Below, piece after piece: positions 52,276 through 61,372 of a stretch of DNA of 64,000 bases. The stretch is from an uncultured Holdemanella sp. Lineage in GTDB: Bacteria > Bacillota_I > Bacilli_A > Erysipelotrichales > Erysipelotrichaceae. The stretch is taken from positions 1-64,000 of the forward strand of contig NZ_CAKVMR010000001.1 in the NCBI RefSeq assembly GCF_934772795.1. The letters are read 5' to 3'. The notes beneath the pieces are model-generated. The model did no database searches and was not told where the DNA came from. It saw nothing but the letters and a program-made list of their open reading frames with translations. Numbering within the stretch: the first letter of the stretch is position 1; each line of letters begins with the position of its first letter. The translations under genes were made by a program, and so were the position numbers.

Positions 52276-53351
52276 TGAATTGTTATAACTTAAACCCTTT
52301 AAAAACATACGTTCAGTTCAATGATCTTGTAATAGACAGTGCAGAGGAGATTTCCTCTGCCTCTCTAAAGCAAGATACAAAGACTACAACGCAAGAATAT
52401 AGTTACGGACATGGTAGTTATGTAGCTTTCCAAAAGAATCAACAGTTTCTTACGGAAGGTGATTTGTCCTTAACATTGAATTTTAATTATGAACATTTTC
52501 ATGATGAAGATAGAAGATTCCTACGTGACTATTTCAATTTGAATTTGCTTAAGCCAGGAAGATTATGGGCAATTCAAGATAACAAATTGATTTGGGCATG
52601 GGCCTATGTCACAGGATTTAGTGAAGATTACAAAAAATACCAAGGCTATCTATCAATTGACATTGATTTCAAACTTTGGGAAGGTGTATGGCATATTGCA
52701 GACACAAAGAAAACATTCTTAGTTCCTTATTCTGTATGTAATATCCTTGATTGTGAGGATTTCAGAGATGCTCAAGAATGTGTATCGTGTTGTGTTGCTT
52801 GTCCTCCTGATATGGAAACTTGCAATTCATGTTTATGTGATTGTGGAGACATTACAGAGGAAACATCTTTATGTGTAATGGGAACTAAGGCATTGGAAGA
52901 TTTTATGAATTGTGGCAATTCATACAAGATTGTCTACGATTGCATCAAAGGTGAACAAATTTTCGGTGATGATTTGATTAAGAATAAAATCTGTAAAAAA
53001 GATTATTGTGTCGAATCAATTGCTGGAAGATTCTACAGCGGAACAATATTAGATACAGATAAGGTCAAATTGATTCTAGATGGTAAATTCCAAAACCCTG
53101 AAATTGAAATCAACGGAAACAAGATGATGATTCTAGGGGAATATGATGGAATTTTAACACTTGATTCAAGTTGGAACTTATACTTTACCGCAGATGGATG
53201 TTGTGCATCAGAGGAAGTCGATTTAGATAATCTAGTAATTGAAGATGAATTTGGATTCACAGTACATCATGGAATGAATAGATTAGTTGTCACAGGCTCA
53301 TGTTGTAAGATGGCTTGTGTATATATAGATGTTGATGAACTTACAAATTAA
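52275..53351 (+). CDS. Distal tail protein (Dit-like), cysteine-rich
   Basis: 358 residues from ATG 52275, overlapping the tape-measure stop. The N-terminal part (LKTYVQFNDLVIDSAEEIS ... YLSIDIDFKLWEGVWHIAD) resembles Dit. The middle is a dense cysteine cluster (CVSCCVAC and CNSCLCDCG); I count 21 cysteines. They may bind metal or form disulfides in the virion. Confidence 0.7.
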   Translation: MNCYNLNPLKTYVQFNDLVIDSAEEISSASLKQDTKTTTQEYSYGHGSYVAFQKNQQFLTEGDLSLTLNFNYEHFHDEDRRFLRDYFNLNLLKPGRLWAIQDNKLIWAWAYVTGFSEDYKKYQGYLSIDIDFKLWEGVWHIADTKKTFLVPYSVCNILDCEDFRDAQECVSCCVACPPDMETCNSCLCDCGDITEETSLCVMGTKALEDFMNCGNSYKIVYDCIKGEQIFGDDLIKNKICKKDYCVESIAGRFYSGTILDTDKVKLILDGKFQNPEIEINGNKMMILGEYDGILTLDSSWNLYFTADGCCASEEVDLDNLVIEDEFGFTVHHGMNRLVVTGSCCKMACVYIDVDELTN

Positions 53352-53362
53352 GGAGGCTTGCA

Positions 53363-54208
53363 GTGGCAAATGTAAAGAGTTATTGCACTGCTTGTGGAAA
53401 GCTAAAAGATAGCAGTGCAGAGTTTATCCAAAATGGTGTTACAGATTCAATCTGTACGTCTTTAGGAAACGATACAGGCTTAAATCCTGATAATGGCAAT
53501 AATACGTGTACAGACATGGAAAATGCCAACGATTGCCTTACAAAAGGCTTATATGACATTATAGATGGATTTGATTTGTGTGATTGGAAATTATTCATGA
53601 GCCAATACGCTAACAATGATTACAACATGAAAGCAGCTATGATTTGTTGGATGTGTGGATTGCAAGACCAGTTGTATAATCTTCAACTTCAAAATTTAGC
53701 AATTGAAACACAATATACTATTCAACAGTCTACACCTGGATTGAGCGTTGAAATTGACAGACAAGGTAATTTCACATTCAAGTATTCAGATTGGATTCAC
53801 ACAAGTGGATATACGAAGGTAGCAGATGGAGTCATTACAGGAAAAGTAGATTTCTGTATGAAACCTAATAAAGATAAGAGTGCTACATACAAATTCAATA
53901 GTGTTACATTGAAACACTATTCTTATAAAATGACAGGAGTTCAAGCTGGTTCAGCTCCTACTGTTTCAATTCGTGTTCCTAATAAGAGTGGATCGTTGGT
54001 ATATCAAAAAATCACAAATGCTTCATTTGAAGAAGATATTAACAAAACAGTGGAATTAAGCATGAGTGGAACAGTAAAAGCTGGAGAAACAACGAATTGG
54101 TTGCAATTCCTTTCTATTTATGTTGATTGGCTAGAAGATGATGAAATATCTCTACACACTCGTTTTGTAAATGATAACAAAGTAAATTTCGTTATCTGTA
54201 GAGATTAG
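53363..54208 (+). CDS. Tail protein with cysteine-rich N-terminal module
   Basis: 281 residues from GTG 53363 with AAGGAGG upstream. N-terminal module (YCTACGKLKDSSAEFIQNGV ... NTCTDM ... NDCLTKGLYDIIDGFDLCDW) is shared with the next gene. The C-terminal half is beta-rich, likely a jelly-roll. It lies between Dit and Tal, so a baseplate component is likely. Confidence 0.6.
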   Translation: MANVKSYCTACGKLKDSSAEFIQNGVTDSICTSLGNDTGLNPDNGNNTCTDMENANDCLTKGLYDIIDGFDLCDWKLFMSQYANNDYNMKAAMICWMCGLQDQLYNLQLQNLAIETQYTIQQSTPGLSVEIDRQGNFTFKYSDWIHTSGYTKVADGVITGKVDFCMKPNKDKSATYKFNSVTLKHYSYKMTGVQAGSAPTVSIRVPNKSGSLVYQKITNASFEEDINKTVELSMSGTVKAGETTNWLQFLSIYVDWLEDDEISLHTRFVNDNKVNFVICRD

Positions 54209-54221
54209 GAGGTACACGTAA

Positions 54222-54824
54222 ATGAATAAAGATGTTTGTTCTGCTTGCGATTCTTTAAAAGCTACAAGCAGTAATTTCATTCAAAAAGGTGTAACAGATA
54301 CTATTTGTGCAAATCTTAAAGCAAACCAAGGCTTTGAAAACAAGGGCCACAATAACTGTACAGATATGCACGATATGAACGATTGCTTATTAGGTGGATT
54401 GCTAGAAAAGATAGATACAATTGATGTTTGCGACACAAAAGAAGCTATCAAAGATTTGGAAAAGAACCTAATCAGTATCATGGATGTAATGATTTGTTCT
54501 GATTGTGGGCAATGGGAAGAAATCGAAAAGCTATGGGCAGAAATCCAAAAGCTTTGGAATGCTATCAGAGATTTACAAAATAAGGTTGGAAAACTTGAAG
54601 GCAGCGTTGGAGATATGTACAGTGCAGTTGAAAAGATTCTTACAAATCTTAAAAACAGTGGTGCATGGAAACAAACAGGAGATACTGTATTTGAAGGAAA
54701 ATTCAATGACGGAAGAAGCATTGCAACAGGTAATATCAATATTTTTGGTGGTACTCCTGACGGAAACTCATACATCCGTACTAATAATGGAAGTTCTGAG
54801 AATGATTTGGCTGGTGGTGTTTAA
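54222..54824 (+). CDS. Tail protein, paralogue of the preceding module
   Basis: 200 residues. VCSACDSLKATSSNFIQKGV ... NNCTDM ... NDCLLGGLLEKIDTIDVCD repeats the module of the gene at 53363, followed by a coiled coil (EIEKLWAEIQKLWNAIRDLQ). Probably a trimeric baseplate or fibre part. Overlaps the next gene by one base. Confidence 0.6.
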   Translation: MNKDVCSACDSLKATSSNFIQKGVTDTICANLKANQGFENKGHNNCTDMHDMNDCLLGGLLEKIDTIDVCDTKEAIKDLEKNLISIMDVMICSDCGQWEEIEKLWAEIQKLWNAIRDLQNKVGKLEGSVGDMYSAVEKILTNLKNSGAWKQTGDTVFEGKFNDGRSIATGNINIFGGTPDGNSYIRTNNGSSENDLAGGV

Positions 54825-55540
54825 TGACATGGCAAAACTTTCATGGAGCTTACGATAACACAGGGCCATACAATAACGTAGTATTAGGCGGAAATCCAGG
54901 CAATACCGCAGACTTTGGATTTCCTCTTGCTACCGCCCATGCTAAAGGGTATGGAAAAGGTATCAACTTTTCAGATGATGGAAACTATGGTGTTACTTTC
55001 ACATTAGATTTAGTTGGTTATGGTGTAACGGATGCTGGTACATATACAGGTAACGGAAAGTATGTACAGTATGGCGGAAGATACAACTATATTTTGATCA
55101 TTAGTGTTTCTAACAACAGCAAAGCCTCATGGAGAGAGATTTATAATCAAGTAATATTCTCTCATGCAGATACATGGCCATTGGCTTATTCATCAGGTTG
55201 GGAAACAGTGGCACAAAACAGTCAATGGAGTGGCAAGTTACAACTTCCAACAGATACAACACACGTTAAAGTTGAATTAAGAGGTGAAGATGCTACATTC
55301 CCTTACGAGAATATATATTCTATCCAACAGGTTATCCCTGATTTTAGACCATGGGCAGTAAGAAAAGGCGGTATATTCTATTCTTTGGATAGAGCTACAG
55401 GATGGTTTAAAAAGAGAGCTAAAGGTTCTTGGGCCACTATTGGCAAGTACAGTGCCGATAAAGCAAATAAAGAAAACCAAGGGTCAAGTAGAATTAGAAA
55501 AAATGGTAAATGGGTAGGACAAGGCAAAATTGGTAGTTAG
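54824..55540 (+). CDS. Beta-rich tail protein, probable fibre or baseplate component
   Basis: 238 residues, Gly/Tyr-rich, predicted beta (NYILIISVSNNSKASWREIY). Ends with basic GSSRIRKNGKWVGQGKIG, a pattern seen at the end of phage tail proteins. ATG overlaps the previous stop (TAATG), so the two may be made in equal amounts. Confidence 0.5.
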   Translation: MTWQNFHGAYDNTGPYNNVVLGGNPGNTADFGFPLATAHAKGYGKGINFSDDGNYGVTFTLDLVGYGVTDAGTYTGNGKYVQYGGRYNYILIISVSNNSKASWREIYNQVIFSHADTWPLAYSSGWETVAQNSQWSGKLQLPTDTTHVKVELRGEDATFPYENIYSIQQVIPDFRPWAVRKGGIFYSLDRATGWFKKRAKGSWATIGKYSADKANKENQGSSRIRKNGKWVGQGKIGS

Positions 55541-55548
55541 GAGTAAAC

Positions 55549-57840
55549 ATGATTCCTTACTTTGAAATATTAGAATTTGGAAAAGTTAAGAAAAGATTCA
55601 GAGAGGCTTTAAGCACAATCAGTTTTTCAAATGAGTTGATGACAGTACCTGAAATGCAAATCACAATTCCTAACGAATACTACGATTTAATCTCAGGAAG
55701 AAAAGAAATGCGAGTAATCATGGATTGTGGAGTTTTCTACGGAATGATTACTGACTATAAACCATCTGTAAGTGGTTTAAACATATCTCTAACGCACGTA
55801 ATCAATGAATGGACATACAGACAAGTCCCAACAAATTATGCGGTTAAAAACGCTCTTATAAAGAACGTATACGAAAGCGAAGATATGTATTATTCGACTC
55901 AGTGGAAGATGAATTTTGAAACTGAAATTGATAATGAAAAGATTGACTACGTTTATTCTAGACAATCTAAATTGGATGCACTTACTAAAACTTGTGAATT
56001 GACACCATCTGTTTATTGGAGAGTGCCATTTACAAATGATAAGCAAGTTGAAATTGGATATTTTGGGAAGAAACAACCTGTTATGCTTTCTAATAAACCA
56101 ACGTTAGGAAGAAACTACAGAATCATTGGCGAACCAACAATGGAAACTGATTTCTCAGATGTTATTAACCTAGCTACAGTTTATGCTAATAAATCTGATA
56201 GCGGTATGTCGTCTTTATCACTGAGAGAAGTGTACAACGATAAAAGCTTACAGAATCCAAAATTCCCTGTAGTTATTTTGAGATCAAACATTAATAACGA
56301 GCGTGATTATGAATATGTAGACTTTCCTAAATTAGCTCCTAACAATCAATTGGAATACTCAATTATTGATACGGAATCAGTTGGATATGAAAGTGGTGTA
56401 TTTATTGAAGGAACATTTGCATTTGATGATTTATCACCATTTAGCTTAGAGGATATGACAAAAGACTCTAAGGATTACAAATGGGTAATTCCTAAAGAAC
56501 AAAGATTTTTAACTGATACAGAGGAAATAAACAACGCTAAAGCTTTATGGCACTCTTTAAAAGATATTTGGAGTAAATCTGCTATTGCTGCTTTATGTGG
56601 TTCGTGTCATGTGGAATCAACATTAAACCCTAACTTGTATCAAATGGGTGATGTTCCTGATTCTCAAAAAGGATTTGGATTAGTTCAGTGGACTCCATAC
56701 ACACGAATCACCAATTGGCTCGGTTCTCATGGATATTCAAGCTACACAATGTATGGAAAAGGAGAAGTAGCTAAGTTGGTTGAAGAATGGTCAACAAACG
56801 CTACAAATGGGCCTTGGATTCCTACTTCTTCTTATAACATCACATTTCAACAATGGTCACACATGGAAGCAGATATGAATTACATGGTAATGGCTTTTAT
56901 GGCAGATTATGAGCGTGGAGATACATCTATTGATTTGCAGTATCAAAAACGTATTGAATTTGCTCAACGTGTCTATGGCTTGATTCCTGAGTGGGAACAA
57001 GACGATAACGGCACTACAACGGATAAAGATAAGACACAAGCTAGGCCTTGGAACGCTCAGAACTATATCAACACATGGAATGGTCAATCTATCGACATGG
57101 ATGGTGTGCCAGTTGAACAACCATATCAATGTGTAGATGCATGGAAAAAAGCATTGCAGACATTAAATTATCCCGACCCTACGAGAGCTATAGGCGGCGA
57201 TGGATATGCAGATTACATTTGGTATAACAGAGATGAATTAGGCTATTCTCAATACTTTGATTATGTTGATACACCTCAATTTGGTGATTGGTGCATATTT
57301 GGAAGAGGTGGTGACACACCTGCATCACACGTTGCAATGTACGTTTCTGATGCTGGTAATGGTAGAGCAAATTTCTTTGGCCAAAACCAACCTTATCCAT
57401 ATTGCAATACAACAACAATCAGTACATCAAATATCATTGGTATTTTCAGAGTAAAGAGCGTTTATGTACAACAGAGCATTGACCCCGAGTCTACAAACGG
57501 AACAACTATCATTACTGATAACGATAGAATTTATGCGGCCAAGGTTGTATATGATTGCGCCTGTAGAAAACTAATTAATGCAAGAAGAAAGTTTGCTATC
57601 AACGTTTCTTGTGAAGCATTACCTAAAGAAGTAAACGTAGGCGATAGAATCAGATTTATTTATGATCTCAATTTATTGCAATTAGGAAGTTGCAATAGAT
57701 ACATGAAACGTATTCTAAAACAAGACGATTGGTTCTATATCACAAGTCTACAAAGAGAAATAGATAAAACAGGAATTGAAATAGATACATTGACACTAGA
57801 GAAATTCCTAAGAACGGATAGAGACGGAAAGAGTGATTAG
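55549..57840 (+). CDS. Tail-associated lysin (Tal) with lysozyme-like and CHAP domains
   Basis: 763 residues. Residues 1-300 are a gp27-like tail hub (FEILEFGKVKKRFREALSTI). Residues about 320-480 resemble the phage tail lysozyme domain (LCGSCHVESTLNPNLYQMGD with the catalytic Glu). Residues about 500-640 form a CHAP amidase/peptidase domain with QCVDAWKKAL (Cys) and PASHVAMYVS (His). The rest returns to hub sequence (EVNVGDRIRFIYDLNLLQLG). Digests the cell wall during DNA entry. GGAG upstream. Confidence 0.85.
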   Translation: MIPYFEILEFGKVKKRFREALSTISFSNELMTVPEMQITIPNEYYDLISGRKEMRVIMDCGVFYGMITDYKPSVSGLNISLTHVINEWTYRQVPTNYAVKNALIKNVYESEDMYYSTQWKMNFETEIDNEKIDYVYSRQSKLDALTKTCELTPSVYWRVPFTNDKQVEIGYFGKKQPVMLSNKPTLGRNYRIIGEPTMETDFSDVINLATVYANKSDSGMSSLSLREVYNDKSLQNPKFPVVILRSNINNERDYEYVDFPKLAPNNQLEYSIIDTESVGYESGVFIEGTFAFDDLSPFSLEDMTKDSKDYKWVIPKEQRFLTDTEEINNAKALWHSLKDIWSKSAIAALCGSCHVESTLNPNLYQMGDVPDSQKGFGLVQWTPYTRITNWLGSHGYSSYTMYGKGEVAKLVEEWSTNATNGPWIPTSSYNITFQQWSHMEADMNYMVMAFMADYERGDTSIDLQYQKRIEFAQRVYGLIPEWEQDDNGTTTDKDKTQARPWNAQNYINTWNGQSIDMDGVPVEQPYQCVDAWKKALQTLNYPDPTRAIGGDGYADYIWYNRDELGYSQYFDYVDTPQFGDWCIFGRGGDTPASHVAMYVSDAGNGRANFFGQNQPYPYCNTTTISTSNIIGIFRVKSVYVQQSIDPESTNGTTIITDNDRIYAAKVVYDCACRKLINARRKFAINVSCEALPKEVNVGDRIRFIYDLNLLQLGSCNRYMKRILKQDDWFYITSLQREIDKTGIEIDTLTLEKFLRTDRDGKSD

Positions 57841-57842
57841 TT

Positions 57843-58337
57843 ATGGATATTAGTAAGGCAATAAATATATTAGCCGATAGTGTCTATGATTTGAAAGAAA
57901 AAGGAAGATACAATTCCATTCAACGTAGAAACCACACAGTTGATTTTTATGGGTACGAGTTCCCTAGATGGGGATGTTCGAGTTCTAAACCAGCGGTAAT
58001 AGGAATGTCAATTTCTCAGGATTTGATTTATTATGAGCGTTTTGAGTTTAAACTAGTAATAGATAATTCTACTGCTACAAACTTTAATATCGAGATTGAA
58101 GGAATAGACATGACACCATATTTCAAGCAACAATTCAATGGAGCTTGGATTACAGGCAATGGATTATGGCCTGGGCAATATTCTAACTTCGATGTTCTTA
58201 AAGCTTGTGGGTATCTTTCAGAAGCTGATAGAAACAGAATACTAGACCCAGGATATAAAACAATCAAAGTAACAGGAAATGGTAATTTTGATTGTACGTT
58301 AGTAAATTATCTTAAATATAGTCATGTAAACAGATAA
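57843..58337 (+). CDS. Tail protein, unknown
   Basis: 164 residues. Beta-rich, with RWGCSSSKPAVIGMSISQDL. Follows Tal by 2 bases. Possibly a fibre-attachment protein. No family recognised. Confidence 0.5.
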   Translation: MDISKAINILADSVYDLKEKGRYNSIQRRNHTVDFYGYEFPRWGCSSSKPAVIGMSISQDLIYYERFEFKLVIDNSTATNFNIEIEGIDMTPYFKQQFNGAWITGNGLWPGQYSNFDVLKACGYLSEADRNRILDPGYKTIKVTGNGNFDCTLVNYLKYSHVNR

Positions 58338-58346
58338 GAGGCATCT

Positions 58347-58526
58347 ATGAACAGATATGAGCAAAGAATTGAAAACCTATCAAATCATGTAAAACAAAAT
58401 CCTAGAGATTGGCAGTCTGCCATATCGTTATTGAAATTGAACAGTCAACAAATTGACTTTAAAAGAAAACAAAAACAACAGTCTGCTAGATTGTCTATCA
58501 AAGCATACAAAAAGGAGGTTGTGTAG
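58347..58526 (+). CDS. Small basic helical protein
   Basis: 59 residues beginning MNRYEQRIENLSNHVKQN, very basic (FKRKQKQQ). AGAGG upstream of ATG 58347 and the stop abuts the next ATG. Unknown function. Confidence 0.55.
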   Translation: MNRYEQRIENLSNHVKQNPRDWQSAISLLKLNSQQIDFKRKQKQQSARLSIKAYKKEVV

Positions 58527-58994
58527 ATGGAAAACAAATATAGCACTTCGGGAATTGGAGAAGATATTATCCGTAGTTTTACACAAATTGCAAGTGCAGA
58601 ACTACACGCTAAAACCTTATTAGAAAAACGTATTTCAGAGGTTGAGAATGGATTAATTAGTGAAGAAGAAATTCCTGATAATTTAGAAAAGATTGAAGCA
58701 CTAAAGAATGAAATTGATGATTATGCCAATATCAGACGTTCTCAAATGCTTTATCTATACAATTCTTTCGGTGGTGAAGGGGATAGAGAACAGTGGTGTT
58801 TAGTTAAACATTTAAGTATGGCTATGTACACTGCGTTTGAAGCGTATCAAGCTTCGGATAGAGACCCTGAACTATTGAATATTGCTTTGGAGATTAACAA
58901 GAAGTTTATTGAAGCTTGTACTAAGTTCTTAGGTGTAGAAATTACATCTTGTGCATCTTGTTTCGCAGACATTATGAAAGCTGGAGGAAAATAA
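58527..58994 (+). CDS. Helical tail-region protein, unknown
   Basis: 155 residues, mostly helix, with SCASCFADI near the C-terminus. AAGGAGG upstream of ATG 58527. Could be a chaperone for the fibre proteins that follow. No family recognised. Confidence 0.5.
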   Translation: MENKYSTSGIGEDIIRSFTQIASAELHAKTLLEKRISEVENGLISEEEIPDNLEKIEALKNEIDDYANIRRSQMLYLYNSFGGEGDREQWCLVKHLSMAMYTAFEAYQASDRDPELLNIALEINKKFIEACTKFLGVEITSCASCFADIMKAGGK

Positions 58995-58995
58995 T

Positions 58996-59658
58996 ATGCA
59001 ACCTGTAGTATGTAATAAAGATATGGCGGTAGCGTTTCCTGTAAGAGATGGTGATTGCGAATTTTGGCTAGAAATCGTTGATTCTGTAAATGATATTACT
59101 AATCCAAGTAGAGACCATGCATACGTTGATTCAAAAGGATTATTCTATATCTACAACGGGAAAGAAATTCAAGTAATCAATGACCATGCAAATTTGAAAA
59201 TCAAATGGGGAAATATGATTGGTGATATTTCTAACCAATTAGATTTAATGGAAATTCTAAATCAATTCGTTAAAACAATCTCTGTAAACGGAACAAACAT
59301 TGCCAAAGATAACAACAAAAATATTGCTATCAAAGTGCCTATCACAACTATTAAATTAGATGGAAACACAATTAGTCCTGTTGATTATATTGTCAATCTA
59401 GATATAGCTAGTGTATATGCAAAGAAAACTGAAATACCCAAAAATGTGTCTGAGCTTCAAAATGATGCTGGATATATTAAACAAGAAGTTGTAGATCAAT
59501 TAGTGCCTATCAAAACAATCAAAGTTAATAACGTAACGATACCACCTGACGAAAATCATGCAGTAAATATCGAATCAATTCGTTATAAAGTTGGAACTGC
59601 CGACCCAAACACGACAAATTGCCCTAACGGATATTTCTACTTTCAGATAGGAGACTAA
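58996..59658 (+). CDS. Tail fibre / baseplate protein
   Basis: 220 residues. NVSELQNDAGYIKQE is a motif frequent in tail fibre repeats. Beta-rich with NGT/NDHANLK turns. Probably links the baseplate to the receptor-binding protein. Confidence 0.6.
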   Translation: MQPVVCNKDMAVAFPVRDGDCEFWLEIVDSVNDITNPSRDHAYVDSKGLFYIYNGKEIQVINDHANLKIKWGNMIGDISNQLDLMEILNQFVKTISVNGTNIAKDNNKNIAIKVPITTIKLDGNTISPVDYIVNLDIASVYAKKTEIPKNVSELQNDAGYIKQEVVDQLVPIKTIKVNNVTIPPDENHAVNIESIRYKVGTADPNTTNCPNGYFYFQIGD

Positions 59659-59661
59659 TCC

Positions 59662-61152
59662 ATGGCTTATGTAGGTGGAGGATGGGCATTACTTGGAAAT
59701 CATCAAATTTGGTCATACAGTGGCAGATGTAATATGTATTTCCAAGTTTACGCATGGAGTGAACAAGATGTCGTAAACAATAGGTCTACAGTCCATACAA
59801 GAACAAGGGTTTTAGTTGAAAATAAAAACCCAAGCTATTCAGGCTATCGTGTAGAACAAGATTGGTCTGCTGGAGTTACAGGAGCACCAAATTACAGTTC
59901 GCACGCTACTCTAAGCGATGGTGGGGCTGGCACTAACAAGGAATATATTCTACAAAACGGTTCATTTACTGTTGACCACGATTCTAATGGTAATGCATCA
60001 AGCAAAGTGCATTATTGGTTTAATGGAACATATACAGGGGCTATAGGAAGCCCTTATAACACAAATGTAGTAGACATCTCACTTCCTAAAATTGATAGAA
60101 CCGCAGACAAGGCAACAATCAGTAATGTTGGAAGTACATATAAAACAATGTACTGTACTATATCCGTTCCGTTTGCTTCCGAAGAAAACCAATGGAGTAG
60201 AGACGGAAAAAAATGGGAAACGTGGAATAAAGCTATTAAAGCCGATACTCCTTTCGTTGACACGTGGACAGGGCTAAAACCAAACACTAAATATACAGGA
60301 TATTATCGTTTTAAAAGAAAATACAATGGAGTTTGGAGTAAAGCAGTAGATTTTACTACGATAACTAAATATCCTAACTCACCTTCAAGAGGAACTGTTT
60401 CTTCGGGTTCAATAACATCTAACTCTGCAAAAGTTAGTTGGAGTGGATTCTCGTTAGGTGATATGGCTACAGATTATTCTTACCAAACATCTAATGACGG
60501 AAAAATTTGGACAGGACAAGATAAAGAAACTAGTTTAACTCTTAGTGGCTTAAAAGCTAATACAAAGTATACATTCTATGTAAGAATGGTCGATAACTAC
60601 GGTCAACCTTCGTTGGCAGCTAGTACATCATTTACAACGTTGAACACTGCAAAACCAAATGTAGGTGGTATCGGTTGTATGGGAATCACACCTCATGGAG
60701 GTAGTTTTTCTTGGTATGGATTCTCCGTAAATGAAGGAGCTACAATAGATCATTACGAATATTCCTTAGATGATTCAAATTGGATTAACGTAGGAACTGA
60801 TATTGGAGTTATTCTAAATGATTTAAACCCTGAAACAAGTTATACACTATATGTTCGTATTGTAGATAACTTTGGTTCTAAATCTGATAGTGCTACATTT
60901 GTTTTTAAAACTTTAATTGACCAATTGAAGATTGCTTATAACTCAAATACGTATGAAGAAAATATTCTTACAAAAGATGGTGTAGATATTCTAGCCAAGA
61001 ATGGAGATAACTTGATTGTTGATGTTCTCGGTAAAGAACGATTAAGAACTGCTAGAGTTTTCTATAATGACAATGGAGTTATAAAAAAAGTAAAAGCAGT
61101 TTATTTCAACAAGAAAGGTAAGATTCTACGTCATACAAACTATGGTAGTTAG
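59662..61152 (+). CDS. Tail fibre protein with fibronectin type III repeats
   Basis: 496 residues. The N-terminal 150 are DUF859-like (WSYSGRCNMYFQVYAWSEQD). Three fibronectin type III-like domains follow, each ending with TYTLYVRIVDN-type strands (TGLKPNTKYTGYYRFK; SGLKANTKYTFYVRMVDN; NDLNPETSYTLYVRIVDN). Likely binds surface sugars. GAGACTAATCC upstream. Confidence 0.75.
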   Translation: MAYVGGGWALLGNHQIWSYSGRCNMYFQVYAWSEQDVVNNRSTVHTRTRVLVENKNPSYSGYRVEQDWSAGVTGAPNYSSHATLSDGGAGTNKEYILQNGSFTVDHDSNGNASSKVHYWFNGTYTGAIGSPYNTNVVDISLPKIDRTADKATISNVGSTYKTMYCTISVPFASEENQWSRDGKKWETWNKAIKADTPFVDTWTGLKPNTKYTGYYRFKRKYNGVWSKAVDFTTITKYPNSPSRGTVSSGSITSNSAKVSWSGFSLGDMATDYSYQTSNDGKIWTGQDKETSLTLSGLKANTKYTFYVRMVDNYGQPSLAASTSFTTLNTAKPNVGGIGCMGITPHGGSFSWYGFSVNEGATIDHYEYSLDDSNWINVGTDIGVILNDLNPETSYTLYVRIVDNFGSKSDSATFVFKTLIDQLKIAYNSNTYEENILTKDGVDILAKNGDNLIVDVLGKERLRTARVFYNDNGVIKKVKAVYFNKKGKILRHTNYGS

Positions 61153-61165
61153 GAGGTACATATAA

Positions 61166-61372
61166 ATGGGTGTTAGAATTGCAGAACTGCCTTCTAGTAA
61201 AGGCATTTCCAAAACAGATTTGATTATCGTCCAAGATAATGAAGCTACCAAACAAGGTACAATCCAACAATTAGACGATTCTTTAGGTGTAAGTAGACTT
61301 AAACAAGAATTTGATGCGTTGGGATTATCTGTAGACGAAGAAGGATATATTGTTCAGGAGGTACAAGAATAA
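61166..61372 (+). CDS. Small tail protein upstream of the adhesin
   Basis: 68 residues (MGVRIAELPSSKGISKTDLI ... GTIQQLDDSLG), a pattern common at the start of phage tail-fibre proteins. Overlaps the adhesin start by one base, suggesting that the two form one fibre. Confidence 0.6.
   Translation: MGVRIAELPSSKGISKTDLIIVQDNEATKQGTIQQLDDSLGVSRLKQEFDALGLSVDEEGYIVQEVQE

Noticed and set aside
54281..54775. 164-codon - strand frame opposite a tail gene
   Set aside because: Antisense shadow of a well-supported gene with a ribosome site and paralogue.
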